DNA of 5,115 nucleotides, from positions 1 through 5,115 of the forward strand of contig CAIQND010000214.1 of NCBI GenBank assembly GCA_903873045.1, written 5' to 3'. This document shows, one piece after another, positions 4,689-5,115 of the stretch. Every line of letters starts with the position of its first letter. Position 1 is the first letter of the stretch. The DNA comes from an uncultured Methylococcaceae bacterium (GTDB lineage: Bacteria; Pseudomonadota; Gammaproteobacteria; Methylococcales; Methylomonadaceae). The translations under genes were made by a program, and so were the position numbers. The notes beneath the pieces were generated by a model. The model ran no database searches, was not told the origin of the DNA, and worked only from the letters and a program-made list of their open reading frames with translations.

Positions 4689-5115
4689 TTAGAAGTTTTG
4701 GCCAAAGTTGAATTGAAAGAACTGGGTTTGATCTTTCTGAGTAACAACACTGCCAGGATCAACACCGGGAGGATTATATGTATTGTAACTATACGAGCCC
4801 TTATTCAACGGATAGGCGGCACTAACGGATAAAGCGCCGAATGGCGACAACCACTCGCCTGAAAGTCCTGCTGAATATTTCATGTTATCGACTGAAAAGC
4901 TGTCATTCAACGAACCAATATCAAAAAAGGTTCCCAATCTGATGGACTTTGTCTCTGTCATAAAGGGCACAGGAAAAAACAACTCGGCATTACCAATAAT
5001 TTTACTGGAGCCGCCGAGCGGATAGCCATTGGAATCTCTAGGCCCCATGGTATTGTTTTTAAAGCCGCGTACCGAGCCGGTTCCACCCATAAAATAATTA
5101 TCAAAGAACGGTAGC
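4689..5115 (-). CDS. bamA: Outer membrane protein assembly factor BamA, C-terminal part
   Basis: BamA is the central outer-membrane barrel of the Bam complex that folds and inserts beta-barrel proteins. Only the last 142 residues are inside the window; the frame is open across the right edge and begins LPFFDNYFMGG. The VRGF motif of the conserved barrel loop L6 is at 5072-5061, followed by NTMGPRD. IIGNAELFFPVPF, IRLGTFFDIGSLND and YSAGLSGEWLSPFGALSVSAAYPL are the final barrel strands. The protein ends FFQFNFGQNF, an aromatic-alternating C-terminal beta signal with the terminal Phe typical of outer-membrane proteins. The segment between the last two strands is about 29 residues, longer than in E. 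coli. The POTRA domains lie outside the window. An internal ATG at 5090 is not the start. skp follows 104 bp downstream. Confidence 0.95.
   Translation of the reverse strand, partial: LPFFDNYFMGGTGSVRGFKNNTMGPRDSNGYPLGGSSKIIGNAELFFPVPFMTETKSIRLGTFFDIGSLNDSFSVDNMKYSAGLSGEWLSPFGALSVSAAYPLNKGSYSYNTYNPPGVDPGSVVTQKDQTQFFQFNFGQNF

Overview
The window carries the 3' half of a conserved gammaproteobacterial envelope-biogenesis cluster on the minus strand, facing a plus-strand kinase gene and a damaged accessory gene. The protein set (BamA C-terminus, Skp/OmpH, FabZ, LpxA, RNase HII, SrkA/YihE) points to a Gammaproteobacterium with moderate, somewhat AT-leaning base composition. The dispersed intergenic repeats remind me of Methylococcales-type genomes, but that is recollection and not a firm assignment.

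Layout from left to right. Bases 1-134 hold a 23-bp-period tandem repeat (four full units plus a partial fifth) preceded by an inverted copy of the same unit. Immediately after it lies the C-terminal part of an SMC/RecF-like AAA ATPase (about 135-757). It has Walker B and D-loop signatures but no Walker A in the window, so it is probably a truncated gene. A 100-bp AT-rich gap leads to srkA (894-1883, plus), a complete stress-response Ser/Thr kinase gene. A strong 19-bp hairpin followed by a T-run (1893-1956) separates srkA from the convergent rnhB (1981-2589, minus).

Between rnhB and lpxA there is a 217-bp gap that is mostly a 117-bp nested palindromic element (2646-2762). Further right on the minus strand come lpxA (3577-2807), fabZ (4023-3580), skp (4584-4084) and the end of bamA (from the window edge to 4689). 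A TATAAT promoter candidate sits between bamA and skp.

The genes fit together as follows. BamA inserts outer-membrane proteins and Skp chaperones them across the periplasm. FabZ makes the unsaturated acyl-ACP intermediate of fatty acid synthesis, and LpxA uses 3-hydroxyacyl-ACP to start lipid A synthesis. RNase HII is the usual distal gene of this cluster. Compared with the classical bamA-skp-lpxD-fabZ-lpxA-lpxB-rnhB order, lpxD and lpxB are missing from their usual places.

I see no clearly novel multi-gene system. The most interesting items are the repeat/ATPase junction at the left edge, the nested palindrome where lpxB would normally lie, and an LpxA acyl-chain ruler residue (Met) that suggests a short acyl chain on lipid A.
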